Below, piece after piece: positions 52,529-61,478 of a stretch of 64,000 nucleotides of DNA. Numbering within the stretch: the stretch's first letter is position 1; every line of letters starts with the position of its first letter. A program made the position numbers and the translations under genes. The notes below the pieces were generated by a model. That model was not told the DNA's origin. It saw nothing but the letters and a program-made list of their open reading frames with translations, and did not search any database. This DNA is from Chitinophagales bacterium (GTDB taxonomy: Bacteria; Bacteroidota; Bacteroidia; Chitinophagales; Chitinophagaceae): NCBI GenBank assembly GCA_026936105.1, contig JAIXKI010000033.1, positions 1 through 64,000 of the forward strand. The letters are read 5' to 3'.

Positions 52529-53008
52529 TTATCGTGGACCTCCCTTCTCCATAAATTTTCCCAGTTTTCTTCTTGCTGATTTTTGTACTCCCTTTCTCAT
52601 CAGGCTTGTCCAGCCGAACAAAGTTCCTTTCCAGCCTAATGCCTGTGCCATCCAGGCGCTGAGACTGAATGCATCTGTGTGCTCCACGATCTTATTATCA
52701 TTTATACGCATAAATGCTTTTACCCGGGTCTCCACTTTTCTTCCTGTACCCGGAAAAGTATAGACTGCTTTCCATTGGCAGGTAAAATATTCATCATCGT
52801 CTGTTTGAATATCAGAATATGTCAGAGAAAAATCTTTGGCGCTGCTGCAAAGCATTTTCCACATTGCTTTTACTTCATCACCCTGCAATAATCCAAATAC
52901 GGGATCATTGAAAGCAATGTCATCGCTGTAGCAGTCATTCATTGCCGCATGATCCAGTTTTTGAAATGCAGAATAAAATCTATTGATGATCTCTTTTTTG
53001 TCGTTCAT
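52529..53008 (-). CDS. SnoaL-like / NTF2-like protein
   Basis: 159 residues from the ATG at 53008; the in-frame start at 53053 would add 15 residues. NTF2-like fold: IINRFYSAFQKLDHAAMNDCYSDDIAFNDPVFGLLQGDEVKAMW is the canonical opening of SnoaL-type polyketide-cyclase-like proteins, followed by EYFTCQWKAVYTFPGTGRKVETRVKAFMRINDNKIVEHTDAF. The C-terminal 30 residues are unusually basic (MRKGVQKSARRKLGKFMEKG). Substrate unknown. Divergent from the first CocE/NonD gene across 62 bases. Confidence 0.85.
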   Translation of the reverse strand: MNDKKEIINRFYSAFQKLDHAAMNDCYSDDIAFNDPVFGLLQGDEVKAMWKMLCSSAKDFSLTYSDIQTDDDEYFTCQWKAVYTFPGTGRKVETRVKAFMRINDNKIVEHTDAFSLSAWMAQALGWKGTLFGWTSLMRKGVQKSARRKLGKFMEKGGPR

Positions 53009-53070
53009 ATAATTTTTGCCCTTTAATAGGTCAGAATGCCTAAATTTAAGCATCCAAAACTAAATACATT

Positions 53071-54975
53071 ATGGCACGAAAAATTTTCCCCTTCATTTTT
53101 TTATTGATTCCTTACCTCGCAATTGCGCAGATGAACTCACAGGATTCAGCGTGGATCCGTGAAAATTATTACAAAAAAGAAGTGTACATACCCATGCGGG
53201 ACGGAATAAAGCTGTTCACTTCCATTTACCTGCCCAAAGACACTACGGAGAATCATCCGATACTGATGCAGCGTACTCCTTATTCCTGCGCACCATATGG
53301 GGAGCAAAACTTCAGCGCCCGGTTGTGGATGTCACACTATCGTTATTATGCCAGAGAAAATTACATTTTCGTTACCCAGGATGTCCGTGGCCGTTGGATG
53401 AGCGAAGGGGAATTTGTGGATGTGCGCCCTTTTAATCCGGATAAAAAAACGAATAATGATATTGATGAAGCCAGCGATACTTATGATGCCATTGACTGGA
53501 TGGTAAAAAATCTTCCATACAATAATGGCAAGGTCGGGGTCATGGGTATTTCTTATCCCGGGTTTTATTCTACCATGGCTGCATTGAGCGGGCATCCTGC
53601 TTTGAAAGCAGTAAGTCCGCAGGCGCCGGTGACTGATTGGTTCCAGGGAGATGACTTCCATCACAACGGAGCCTTCTTTGTAATGGATGGATTCAGTTTT
53701 TATTCAGGCGGTTTTGGTTTCCCCAGGCCAAAACCTACTACTGTTGGACCACGACCAACTTTAAAACTTCCGATGAATGACAACTATCAGACTTATTTAC
53801 AGATCGGGGCGCTAAAAAATTTTATGAAGCTTACCGGCGACAGCATAGCATTCTGGAAAGAATTGTATCAACACCCGAACAGGGATGCCTGGTGGGAAGC
53901 AAGAGATCCGAGGAATTTTGTTACCAACGTAAAGCCGGCAATGCTGGAAGTGGGCGGATTGTTTGATGCAGAAGATTGCTTCGGCGCCTGGAATCTTTAT
54001 AAAGCCATTGAAAAGAAAAACCCTTCTTCAAATTTCAACAAAATTGTAATGGGCCCATGGTATCACGGACAGTGGGCTTCGCAGGATGGTACAAAACTGG
54101 GCCATGTGAAATTTGATTCCAACACCGCTTTCTGGTATCAGAACAATATCGAAATGCCATTCTTCAATTATTTTCTGAAAGATAAAGGTGATATTTCTTA
54201 CCTGGCAGAAGCCAATGTTTTCATGACAGGCACCAATGAATGGAAACATTATGATCAATGGCCTCCTGCCAATTCGCAGCCCACTTCAATTTACCTGGGT
54301 GATAACGGCAGTTTATCATGGAACGCACCAACCGCAAAGAAAAGTTTTTCAGAATATGTAAGTGATCCCGAACATCCGGTTCCCTATACAGAAGACGTTC
54401 ACTTTTTCAGAACAAGGGAATATATGGACGATGACCAGCGCTTTGCATCACGCAGGCCTGATGTATTGACCTTTGAAACAGGAGTACTGGACCAGGATCT
54501 TACATTGGCAGGAGTTGTCACTGCCGATCTGAAAGTAAGCCTCAGCACCACTGATGCCGATTTCATTGTTAAGATCATTGACGTTTTCCCTGATGACTTC
54601 AGGTATCCCGGCACTACATTTCAATTTGGACGTACTGCCGGCGGAACCTACCCGATGGGAGGTTATCAAATGCTGGTGCGTGGCGAGATCATGAGAGGCA
54701 GATTCAGGAACAGCTTTGCCAATCCGGAAGCTTTTAAACCCAACAAAGTGGAAACGGTAAAATATAATCTGCCGGATATCTCTCATACATTCAAAAAAGG
54801 ACACCGGCTGATGATACAAATACAAAGCAGCTGGTTCCCTCTGGCAGACCGCAACCCGCAGCAGTTTGTGGACATATATGAATGTGATGATAAGGATTTC
54901 ATTAAATCCACTATCCGTGTATTTCATGATGCGGCCAATGCAAGCAATATCATTTTACCGGTACTAAAGAACTGA
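53071..54975 (+). CDS. CocE/NonD family hydrolase, copy 1
   Basis: 634-residue secreted alpha/beta hydrolase of the X-Pro dipeptidyl-peptidase (S15)/cocaine-esterase family. Signal peptide ends at AIAQ (residue 20). The nucleophile is predicted as Ser161 in GISYPGFYS, with Asp299 in GLFDAED and His332 in GPWYHG completing the triad. YDAIDWM, RTPYSCAPYG and QDVRGRWMSEGEF are family motifs. The C-terminal 230 residues form the jelly-roll domain (DFIVKIIDVFPDD, KGHRLMIQIQSSWFP). Likely esterase or aminoacyl/peptide hydrolase in the periplasm. Two bases separate it from a paralogue. Confidence 0.94.
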   Translation: MARKIFPFIFLLIPYLAIAQMNSQDSAWIRENYYKKEVYIPMRDGIKLFTSIYLPKDTTENHPILMQRTPYSCAPYGEQNFSARLWMSHYRYYARENYIFVTQDVRGRWMSEGEFVDVRPFNPDKKTNNDIDEASDTYDAIDWMVKNLPYNNGKVGVMGISYPGFYSTMAALSGHPALKAVSPQAPVTDWFQGDDFHHNGAFFVMDGFSFYSGGFGFPRPKPTTVGPRPTLKLPMNDNYQTYLQIGALKNFMKLTGDSIAFWKELYQHPNRDAWWEARDPRNFVTNVKPAMLEVGGLFDAEDCFGAWNLYKAIEKKNPSSNFNKIVMGPWYHGQWASQDGTKLGHVKFDSNTAFWYQNNIEMPFFNYFLKDKGDISYLAEANVFMTGTNEWKHYDQWPPANSQPTSIYLGDNGSLSWNAPTAKKSFSEYVSDPEHPVPYTEDVHFFRTREYMDDDQRFASRRPDVLTFETGVLDQDLTLAGVVTADLKVSLSTTDADFIVKIIDVFPDDFRYPGTTFQFGRTAGGTYPMGGYQMLVRGEIMRGRFRNSFANPEAFKPNKVETVKYNLPDISHTFKKGHRLMIQIQSSWFPLADRNPQQFVDIYECDDKDFIKSTIRVFHDAANASNIILPVLKN

Positions 54976-54977
54976 CC

Positions 54978-56867
54978 ATGAATAATAAAGTTTTAAAATT
55001 TTTATCCGTACCGCTTTTTACTTTATGTATCTTCAACGCCTGCGCCCAGCCTGCAGGTGACCAGCAATTCATAAAGGATAATTATACAAAAAGAGAGGTG
55101 AGGATCACCATGCGTGACGGGGTGAAACTGTTCACTTCCATCTATGAGCCAAAAGACAGATCGGTCACCTATCCTATCCTGATGCAAAGGACGCCTTACT
55201 CCTGCTCCCCTTACGGTGAGGACAATTATCCAAGGAGGCTCGGTCCTAATGTTGACCTGATGAAAGAGAAATATATTTTTGTTTACCAGGATGTGCGTGG
55301 AAGATATAAAAGTGAAGGCGTTTTTCAGGAAGTGACTCCAGCGGTTGATAATAAAAAATCCCCGTCCACAGGACAGGCCGGGAGCAAGGATGTGGATGAG
55401 AGCAGCGACACCTATGATGCGATTGAATGGCTGTTGAAAAACACAAATAACAATGGCAAGGTAGGATTGTATGGAATTTCTTACCCGGGATTTTATGCAA
55501 CCGCATCCCTGCCCGATGCGCATCCTGCCATCAAAGCTGTTTCACCCCAGGCACCGGTGACTGATGAATTCATCGGAGATGATTGCAATCATAATGGCGC
55601 TTACTTTCTGCTGGACAATTTCGGGTTTTACAGTTATTTCGACGGAGAAAGAAACGAGGCCGGCGATAACTACAAACCTTTGTTTACTGTAAAGTATAAC
55701 AATGCCTACCAGTTCTTCCTTGACATGGGTACTTTGAAAGAAGCCAATGGCCCCAAATATTTTGACGGCAAAGGGATCTGGGGACAGACATTGCAACATG
55801 ACACTTATGATGAGTTCTGGCAATCCAGAAATATAAGGCCTCATTTGAAAAACGTGAAGCCTGCCGTGCTGGTCGTTGGAGGATGGTTCGATGCTGAAGA
55901 CATGTTCGGAGCTCTGAGAACTTATGAAGCGATTGAAAAACAGACTCCCGATAATGATAACCGTATCATCATGGGACCGTGGACACACGGAGGATGGGCG
56001 GGCAACTCCTGGACAAAATTCGGGAGCTATGATTTCGGGAGCAACCTGAATGAATATTACAGAAAGATCGAAACCGGCTTCTTTGATCATTATCTGAAGG
56101 GAAAAGGCGATTTCAAACTGGCGGAAGCAACTGTTTTTGAAACGGGAACCAACAAATGGAAAGAATACCCCGCCTGGCCGCCAAAAAATGCGATCAATAC
56201 TTCTTTTTATTTTCAGGATGAAGGGAAGCTTTCCACTAAAAAACCGGACCAGAATAGCGGCTACACAGCTTATGTTAGCAATCCTGACCGGCCGGTTCCG
56301 TACACCAACGGAGTACATGCCCGAAGAAATAATGAATACCTGGTAGAAGACCAGAGGTTCGCAGAGAAATATCCGGAGGTGGTCACTTTCAAATCTGATG
56401 TGCTTGCCAACGATCTGACAGTGACAGGAAGATTAAGGGCAAATTTATTTGTGTCCACCACCGGAACGGATGCTGATTTTATCGTAAAACTGATAGATGT
56501 GCTGCCGGATGATGAACCCAATCCTGATCCTAATCCAGGAAACTTTCAGATGGGAGGCTTTGAGAGAATGGTGAGAGCCGAAGTGTTCAGGGGAAAATTC
56601 AGAAACAGTTATGAAAAACCTGAACCGTTTACTCCCGGAAAGGTGGAAGAAGTGTCTTTTGACCTGAATGAGATAGCGCATACATTCAGGAAAGGGCACC
56701 GTATCATGGTGCAGGTGCAAAGCAGTTGGTTTCCCATCGTTGACAGGAACCCGCAAAAATTCATGAAGATCCCTGAAGCTGATAAAAGTGATTTTCAAAC
56801 TGCAACGATAAGGATCTATCATGATGCCATGCACGCAAGCAACATCATGCTTCCGTTGTTGAAATAA
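54978..56867 (+). CDS. CocE/NonD family hydrolase, copy 2
   Basis: 629 residues, paralogous to the gene just upstream and clearly a tandem duplication: MRDGVKLFTSIY, RTPYSCSPYG, DTYDAIEWLL and HPAIKAVSPQAPVTDEF are shared. Nucleophile Ser168 in YGISYPGFY, aspartate in GGWFDAEDMF, histidine in GPWTHGGW. The N-terminus is a signal peptide around NACAQ; a cysteine there could allow lipid attachment, but the lipobox is poor. Compared with copy 1 it has an insertion near residues 122-138 (KKSPSTGQAGSKDVDE) and a shorter linker before the jelly roll. Substrate specificity may have diverged. Confidence 0.94.
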   Translation: MNNKVLKFLSVPLFTLCIFNACAQPAGDQQFIKDNYTKREVRITMRDGVKLFTSIYEPKDRSVTYPILMQRTPYSCSPYGEDNYPRRLGPNVDLMKEKYIFVYQDVRGRYKSEGVFQEVTPAVDNKKSPSTGQAGSKDVDESSDTYDAIEWLLKNTNNNGKVGLYGISYPGFYATASLPDAHPAIKAVSPQAPVTDEFIGDDCNHNGAYFLLDNFGFYSYFDGERNEAGDNYKPLFTVKYNNAYQFFLDMGTLKEANGPKYFDGKGIWGQTLQHDTYDEFWQSRNIRPHLKNVKPAVLVVGGWFDAEDMFGALRTYEAIEKQTPDNDNRIIMGPWTHGGWAGNSWTKFGSYDFGSNLNEYYRKIETGFFDHYLKGKGDFKLAEATVFETGTNKWKEYPAWPPKNAINTSFYFQDEGKLSTKKPDQNSGYTAYVSNPDRPVPYTNGVHARRNNEYLVEDQRFAEKYPEVVTFKSDVLANDLTVTGRLRANLFVSTTGTDADFIVKLIDVLPDDEPNPDPNPGNFQMGGFERMVRAEVFRGKFRNSYEKPEPFTPGKVEEVSFDLNEIAHTFRKGHRIMVQVQSSWFPIVDRNPQKFMKIPEADKSDFQTATIRIYHDAMHASNIMLPLLK

Positions 56868-56895
56868 AATCGTAACTTTAAGAAACTGCGATCTT

Positions 56896-57141
56896 ATGAA
56901 TCCAATTATTTTTTTCCCCGAAAATGATGAGCAACTGAAAAAGCTCTAGGCAATTGCGAAGGATTTGAAAATAACGGCAACATCATTGGATGACGAAGAA
57001 AAGAAAAAATTAGGAAGTATCTTATTGGCTAATCTCAGGAAGAAGAACTTAAAAACACAAGCATCCATGGAAGATATCATTTCCGTAGTGGAGGAAGTAA
57101 GAACGGAAAAGTTTTATGGTAAAAAAGATAATAATCGCTGA
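56896..57141 (+). pseudogene. Antitoxin-like gene with an in-frame amber stop
   Basis: Reading from the ATG at 56896 gives 82 codons, with TAG at 56947-56949 (codon 18) as the only internal stop. Apart from it the frame reads as an acidic/basic helical protein (FFPENDEQLKKL, TATSLDDEEKKKLGSIL, EEVRTEKFYGKK). Size, context and overlap with the downstream PIN frame fit the antitoxin half of a toxin-antitoxin pair. The amber codon would end the product at residue 17. Other possibilities are a sequencing error or readthrough. Confidence 0.6.
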
Positions 57142-57532
57142 CACGAACCGGTGGATCAGTCTTGTTATCGGAAAATTTGATAATGATTTCGCCGGCATCC
57201 TGGAGCATGAAGAATTCGAGTTTTATTCATGCCATGAGATTGAAGAAGAGATACGGATTACATTCTGAAAATCTAAACTTCAAAAATTCTTATCGCCGGA
57301 TATCCTGAATATATTCTGGTCATCTTTTCATTTAAGGACAATACGCATAAATGTTGTCTCCGAAATCTCCGTCTGTCGTGATCCTAAAGACAATTTTTTA
57401 TTAGCACTCGCTAAAGATACAAAGGCGGACTATCTGATCACGGGTGACAAAGATCTGCTTGAACTTAAACAATTTGATAGGACTATTATTTGTACCTTAG
57501 CAGATTTCATCAAAATTCATATTCATAAATGA
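57116..57532 (+). pseudogene. PIN-domain toxin gene (COG1569-like) with an in-frame opal stop
   Basis: Frame of 139 codons from the ATG at 57116, interrupted only by TGA at 57266-57268 (codon 51). The translation otherwise follows a PIN toxin: IADTNRWISLVIGKF (first acidic metal ligand), HEIEEEI, CRDPKDNFLLALA, KADYLITGDKDLLEL (further acidic ligands). It overlaps the antitoxin frame by 26 bases and its final TGA overlaps the ATG of the first hexosaminidase (ATGA). The pair is dead unless the stops are errors or are read through. Confidence 0.7.
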
Positions 57533-59127
57533 GAACTCTGATCTCTCTTGTTTTTGCTCTGTGCTTTATAACTGTTTCTTCCCAGTCAATAAACATCATC
57601 CCCAAACCGGTTGAAATGAAATCAGGCACAGGTGAATTTATTTTATCTGGTAAAACATCTATTCTCCTTGGCAAAGACGCTGATAAACATTCTGCTGATT
57701 TTTTCAATGATTACCTGAAAAAATTTTATGGATTAGAATTAAAGAGCGTTAAAGAGGCAAAAGAAAACTTTATTTCATTCAGCCATAAAAATGAGAACAG
57801 CGCCAAAGATCCCGAAGGCTATCATTTAATGGTCAACAAAAGTTCAGTTTCATTGTCGGGGAACACTGCGGCAGGAACTTTCAGGGGAGTTCAAACTCTG
57901 ATCCAGCTTTTGCCAACGAATCTTAAAACGGCAGCGGGTGATCCGCAACTAAAAATTCCTTCCGTGACGATCACAGACTTTCCCCGCTTTTCTTACCGAG
58001 GGATGCATCTCGATGTCAGCCGCCATTTCTTTTCTGTTGACTACGTAAAAAGATATATTGATTTTATCGCACTGCATAAGATGAATTATTTTCACTGGCA
58101 CCTGACCGATGACCAGGGCTGGAGAATTGAGATAAAGAAATACCCTAAACTGACAGAGATTGGAGCATGGAGGGACGGAACGATAATCGGCAAATATCCG
58201 GGCACCGGAAATGACGGCATCCGTTATGGCGGATATTATACCCAGGAACAGATTAAAGAAATTGTAAAATATGCATCCGACCGTTTTATCACTGTCGTTC
58301 CTGAAATTGATATACCGGGCCACGATATGGCTGCCCTTGCGGCTTATCCGCAATTGGGTACCAGGCCGGACAGCGTTTACCGGGTGGCACAGACCTGGGG
58401 CATCTTCGGAAAATTCAATAATGTGCTCTCCCCTACGGAATATACATTTCATTTTATGGAAGATGTTCTGAACGAAGTGATGCAACTGTTTCCTTCTAAA
58501 TACATTCATATAGGCGGTGACGAAGTGAGTAAGATCTGGTGGCAAAACAGTGAGTTCTGCCGGCAATTGATGAAGGAAAAAGGGATGAAAGATGCGCATG
58601 AATTACAAAGTTATTTTATCCAGCGGATAGAAAAATTTGTGAACAGTAAAGGAAGAACGATTATCGGCTGGGATGAGATACTGGAAGGGGGCCTGGCCCC
58701 CAACGCTGTTGTGATGAGCTGGCGGGGCGAAAAAGGAGGTATTGAAGCTGCTAAACAAAATCATTATGTGATCATGACACCAGATAATCCTCTTTACCTG
58801 AACCGTTCTCAACTGAAAAACGATGACTCGCTGACTGCAGGCGGGTATAATCCCACAGTGAACGTGTATAACTATGATCCGGTTCCTAAAGAATTGAATA
58901 CCCAACAGTCAAAATACATTTTAGGAGCACAGGGGAATTTGTGGACAGAATATATCAGTAATGAAAGAAAAGTGGAATATATGATCTTTCCCCGCATCAG
59001 CGCATTGAGTGAAGTGGTCTGGAGCCGGAAAGAAGACCGTAACTGGAATGATTTTAAAAAAAGAATGGCAACACAATATAAAAGATATGATCTTTGGCAG
59101 GTAAATTATTGTAAAACCCCTCTATGA
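57529..59127 (+). CDS. Beta-N-acetylhexosaminidase, GH20, copy 1
   Basis: 532-residue secreted exo-hexosaminidase that removes terminal GlcNAc or GalNAc by substrate-assisted catalysis. Signal peptide (to SSQS, about residue 20), N-terminal GH20b domain (about 22-150; INIIPKPVEMKSGTGEF), then the catalytic TIM barrel. Motifs: YRGMHLDVSRHFFSVDYVKRYID, KMNYFHWHLTDDQGWRIEIKKYPKL, and the catalytic pair Asp331-Glu332 in HIGGDEVSKIWW. EVVPEIDIPGHDMA and GWDEILEGGLAP are also present. Its start overlaps the PIN remnant, and its end overlaps copy 2. Confidence 0.97.
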   Translation: MRTLISLVFALCFITVSSQSINIIPKPVEMKSGTGEFILSGKTSILLGKDADKHSADFFNDYLKKFYGLELKSVKEAKENFISFSHKNENSAKDPEGYHLMVNKSSVSLSGNTAAGTFRGVQTLIQLLPTNLKTAAGDPQLKIPSVTITDFPRFSYRGMHLDVSRHFFSVDYVKRYIDFIALHKMNYFHWHLTDDQGWRIEIKKYPKLTEIGAWRDGTIIGKYPGTGNDGIRYGGYYTQEQIKEIVKYASDRFITVVPEIDIPGHDMAALAAYPQLGTRPDSVYRVAQTWGIFGKFNNVLSPTEYTFHFMEDVLNEVMQLFPSKYIHIGGDEVSKIWWQNSEFCRQLMKEKGMKDAHELQSYFIQRIEKFVNSKGRTIIGWDEILEGGLAPNAVVMSWRGEKGGIEAAKQNHYVIMTPDNPLYLNRSQLKNDDSLTAGGYNPTVNVYNYDPVPKELNTQQSKYILGAQGNLWTEYISNERKVEYMIFPRISALSEVVWSRKEDRNWNDFKKRMATQYKRYDLWQVNYCKTPL

Positions 59128-61403
59128 TTACATCAGTAATGAAAAGAATCCTTTTCACAAGTTTGATCTTTACCTCTTTTTTTGTCCGTGCCCAGGAAAT
59201 AAACATTATCCCCGAGCCCGTATCAGTGAAGCAAACAAAAAACAATGCTTTTGTTTTCATCAATGCTGGCACTCCGATCGTAGTGGATGGTGATGCATTC
59301 GATAAGTCAGTAAACTTTCTGAACGATTATCTCACCCGTTTCTACCGCATCAAGTTAAGGACCACTCCTACACCGATAGGCAATAATGTGATCCGGCTTA
59401 CCTTTTCCAATCCATTTACTACCGTTCAGAACGGATATAAATTGACGGTGGATGGCAACGGGATAACCATTGCAGGCGACAATGCAAATTCTGTCTTTAA
59501 CGGTATCCAGACCCTAATCCAGTTGCTACCTGCTCCCGGAAGCTCACTGCGTTTGCCGGTTCCTTACTGCGAAATAACAGACTATCCCCGCTTTTCATAC
59601 CGTGGAATGCATCTGGATTGCTGCCGTCACTTTTTTCCCATTGATTATATAAAAAAATATATTGATTTCCTTGCTCTGCACAAGATGAATTATTTTCACT
59701 GGCATCTGACCGATGATCAGGGCTGGAGAATTGAAATAAAAAAATATCCCAAACTCACCCAGGTGGGCGGATGGCGAAACGGAACCATTATCGGCCGTTA
59801 TCCGGGCACAGGTAATGACAGTATTCACTATGGAGGATTCTATACTCAGGAACAAATAAAGGAAATTGTAAGATATGCGGCTGACCGTTACATCACAGTA
59901 GTACCTGAGATCGAAATGCCCGGCCATGCTATGGCTGCTCTGGCTGCTTATCCATATTTGGGATGTACCAAAGGGCCTTATGAAGTACAACAAACATGGG
60001 GAGTTTTTGATGATGTATTCTGTGCAGGCAATGATTCCACCTATACATTTTTGCAGGGTGTTTTGGATGAGGTCATGTCACTTTTCCCGTCGAAGTATAT
60101 TCACATCGGCGGAGATGAATGTCCCAAAACAAGATGGAAGACTTGTCCTGTTTGTCAAAAAAGGATCAAGACTGAAAAACTGAAAGATGAAAATGCTTTA
60201 CAGAGTTATTTCATTCAGCGCATTGAAAAATATGTGAACAGTAAAGGAAGATCCATCATCGGATGGGATGAGATACTGGAAGGCGGACTGGCGCCCAATG
60301 CCACAGTGATGAGCTGGCGCGGCGAACAAGGCGGCATATCAGCTGCCGTTCAGAACCATGATGTGATTATGACTCCCGGCGACTGGTGCTACCTGGACAA
60401 ATCGCAAAGTGAACATGAAGATTCCATCACTATTGGCGGTTATCTCCCGGTCAGCAAGGTGTACAGCTATGAACCGGTTCCTGCCTCTCTTACCGCTGAT
60501 CAGGCAAAACATATTCTGGGCGCTCAGGGAAATGTGTGGACCGAATACATCGGTAACACAAAAAAACTCGAATACATGCTGTTTCCCCGAATGAGCGCAT
60601 TAAGTGAAGTGTTATGGAGTCAGAAGATGAATCGTGATTGGAGTGATTTTGAAAGAAGGTTATTGGCAGAATTCCGCAGATATGATCTGTGGAAAGTGAA
60701 CTACAGTGATGCATACTTTGAACTGAATACCTCTGTCCTTCCCGATTCCAATCATGATGGTATTTTATGGAAGATAGAGAACAAATTCAATAAGCCTATG
60801 TTCATGACCTTCGAAGGCACAGACTCCACATGGGGATACAACGGCCCCCAACTGATACAAAACACGGTGAAAGCAAGGGGCTTTTTCAACATAGACAACC
60901 GTACTGTGGAAGTGAAACAAAACTTTTATTTCAACAAGGCCACGGGTAAAAATATTGCGTTAGCTAAAGAACCATCAAAAAACTATCCCGGTGATGGCGC
61001 CTTCACTTTGGTTGACGGAATCCAAAATGACAAAGGAATGGATCGCCCCTCTCAATTGCTGGGTTTTATCGGAAACGACTGTGATGCCATCATTGATCTG
61101 GGGAGTCCCCAATATTTGAGTAATGTCAACTTTCATACTTTAAAAGATACCGGGAACTGGATCTGGCCTCCCAAATATGTGGAGGTATTTATTTCAGATG
61201 ACGGGAAAAATTTTTCATCGGTAAAAAGATCGGACGATTTTTCTTCAACCGGCAGAACAAATGTTGTTTTCAAAGTCAATTTCGGCCTTGTAAAGACACG
61301 GTATATAAGAGTGCTGGCAAAAAACACAGGTGTCATACCTAATGGAAATCCTGGAGCAGGCTATGAATCATGGCTTTTTGCTGATGAGATAGAAATAAAT
61401 TAA
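59124..61403 (+). CDS. Beta-N-acetylhexosaminidase, GH20, copy 2, with C-terminal carbohydrate-binding-like domain
   Basis: 759 residues, a tandem paralogue of copy 1 with the same architecture and catalytic Asp331-Glu332 in HIGGDECPKTRW. It is longer by a C-terminal region of about 220 residues: a linker beta domain (FEGTDSTWGYNGPQLIQ) and an F5/8-type discoidin-like domain (KNIALAKEPSKNYPGDGAFTLVDG, DAIIDLGSPQYLSNVNFHTLKD, VEVFISDDGKNF, RYIRVLAKNTG). The ATG at 59124 overlaps the copy 1 stop by four bases; an ATG at 59139 directly before the signal helix (MKRILFTSLIF) is an alternative start. Probably acts on chitooligosaccharides or glycans; the extra domain may bind them. Confidence 0.96.
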   Translation: MITSVMKRILFTSLIFTSFFVRAQEINIIPEPVSVKQTKNNAFVFINAGTPIVVDGDAFDKSVNFLNDYLTRFYRIKLRTTPTPIGNNVIRLTFSNPFTTVQNGYKLTVDGNGITIAGDNANSVFNGIQTLIQLLPAPGSSLRLPVPYCEITDYPRFSYRGMHLDCCRHFFPIDYIKKYIDFLALHKMNYFHWHLTDDQGWRIEIKKYPKLTQVGGWRNGTIIGRYPGTGNDSIHYGGFYTQEQIKEIVRYAADRYITVVPEIEMPGHAMAALAAYPYLGCTKGPYEVQQTWGVFDDVFCAGNDSTYTFLQGVLDEVMSLFPSKYIHIGGDECPKTRWKTCPVCQKRIKTEKLKDENALQSYFIQRIEKYVNSKGRSIIGWDEILEGGLAPNATVMSWRGEQGGISAAVQNHDVIMTPGDWCYLDKSQSEHEDSITIGGYLPVSKVYSYEPVPASLTADQAKHILGAQGNVWTEYIGNTKKLEYMLFPRMSALSEVLWSQKMNRDWSDFERRLLAEFRRYDLWKVNYSDAYFELNTSVLPDSNHDGILWKIENKFNKPMFMTFEGTDSTWGYNGPQLIQNTVKARGFFNIDNRTVEVKQNFYFNKATGKNIALAKEPSKNYPGDGAFTLVDGIQNDKGMDRPSQLLGFIGNDCDAIIDLGSPQYLSNVNFHTLKDTGNWIWPPKYVEVFISDDGKNFSSVKRSDDFSSTGRTNVVFKVNFGLVKTRYIRVLAKNTGVIPNGNPGAGYESWLFADEIEIN

Positions 61404-61449
61404 TTTTCACGGATCAGCTAGAGCTTCAGTGAGCATCATTGCAATCTTT

Positions 61450-61457
61450 TATCTTTG
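61450..61457 (+). promoter_or_regulatory. -7 box (TATCTTTG) before nagB
   Basis: Perfect TAnnTTTG match 21 bases before the ATG at 61479. Leader of about 17 bases. No TTTG at the -33 distance, so either the promoter is activator-dependent or the match is fortuitous. Confidence 0.45.
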
Positions 61458-61478
61458 CCTTAAAATATTATTTTTTTG

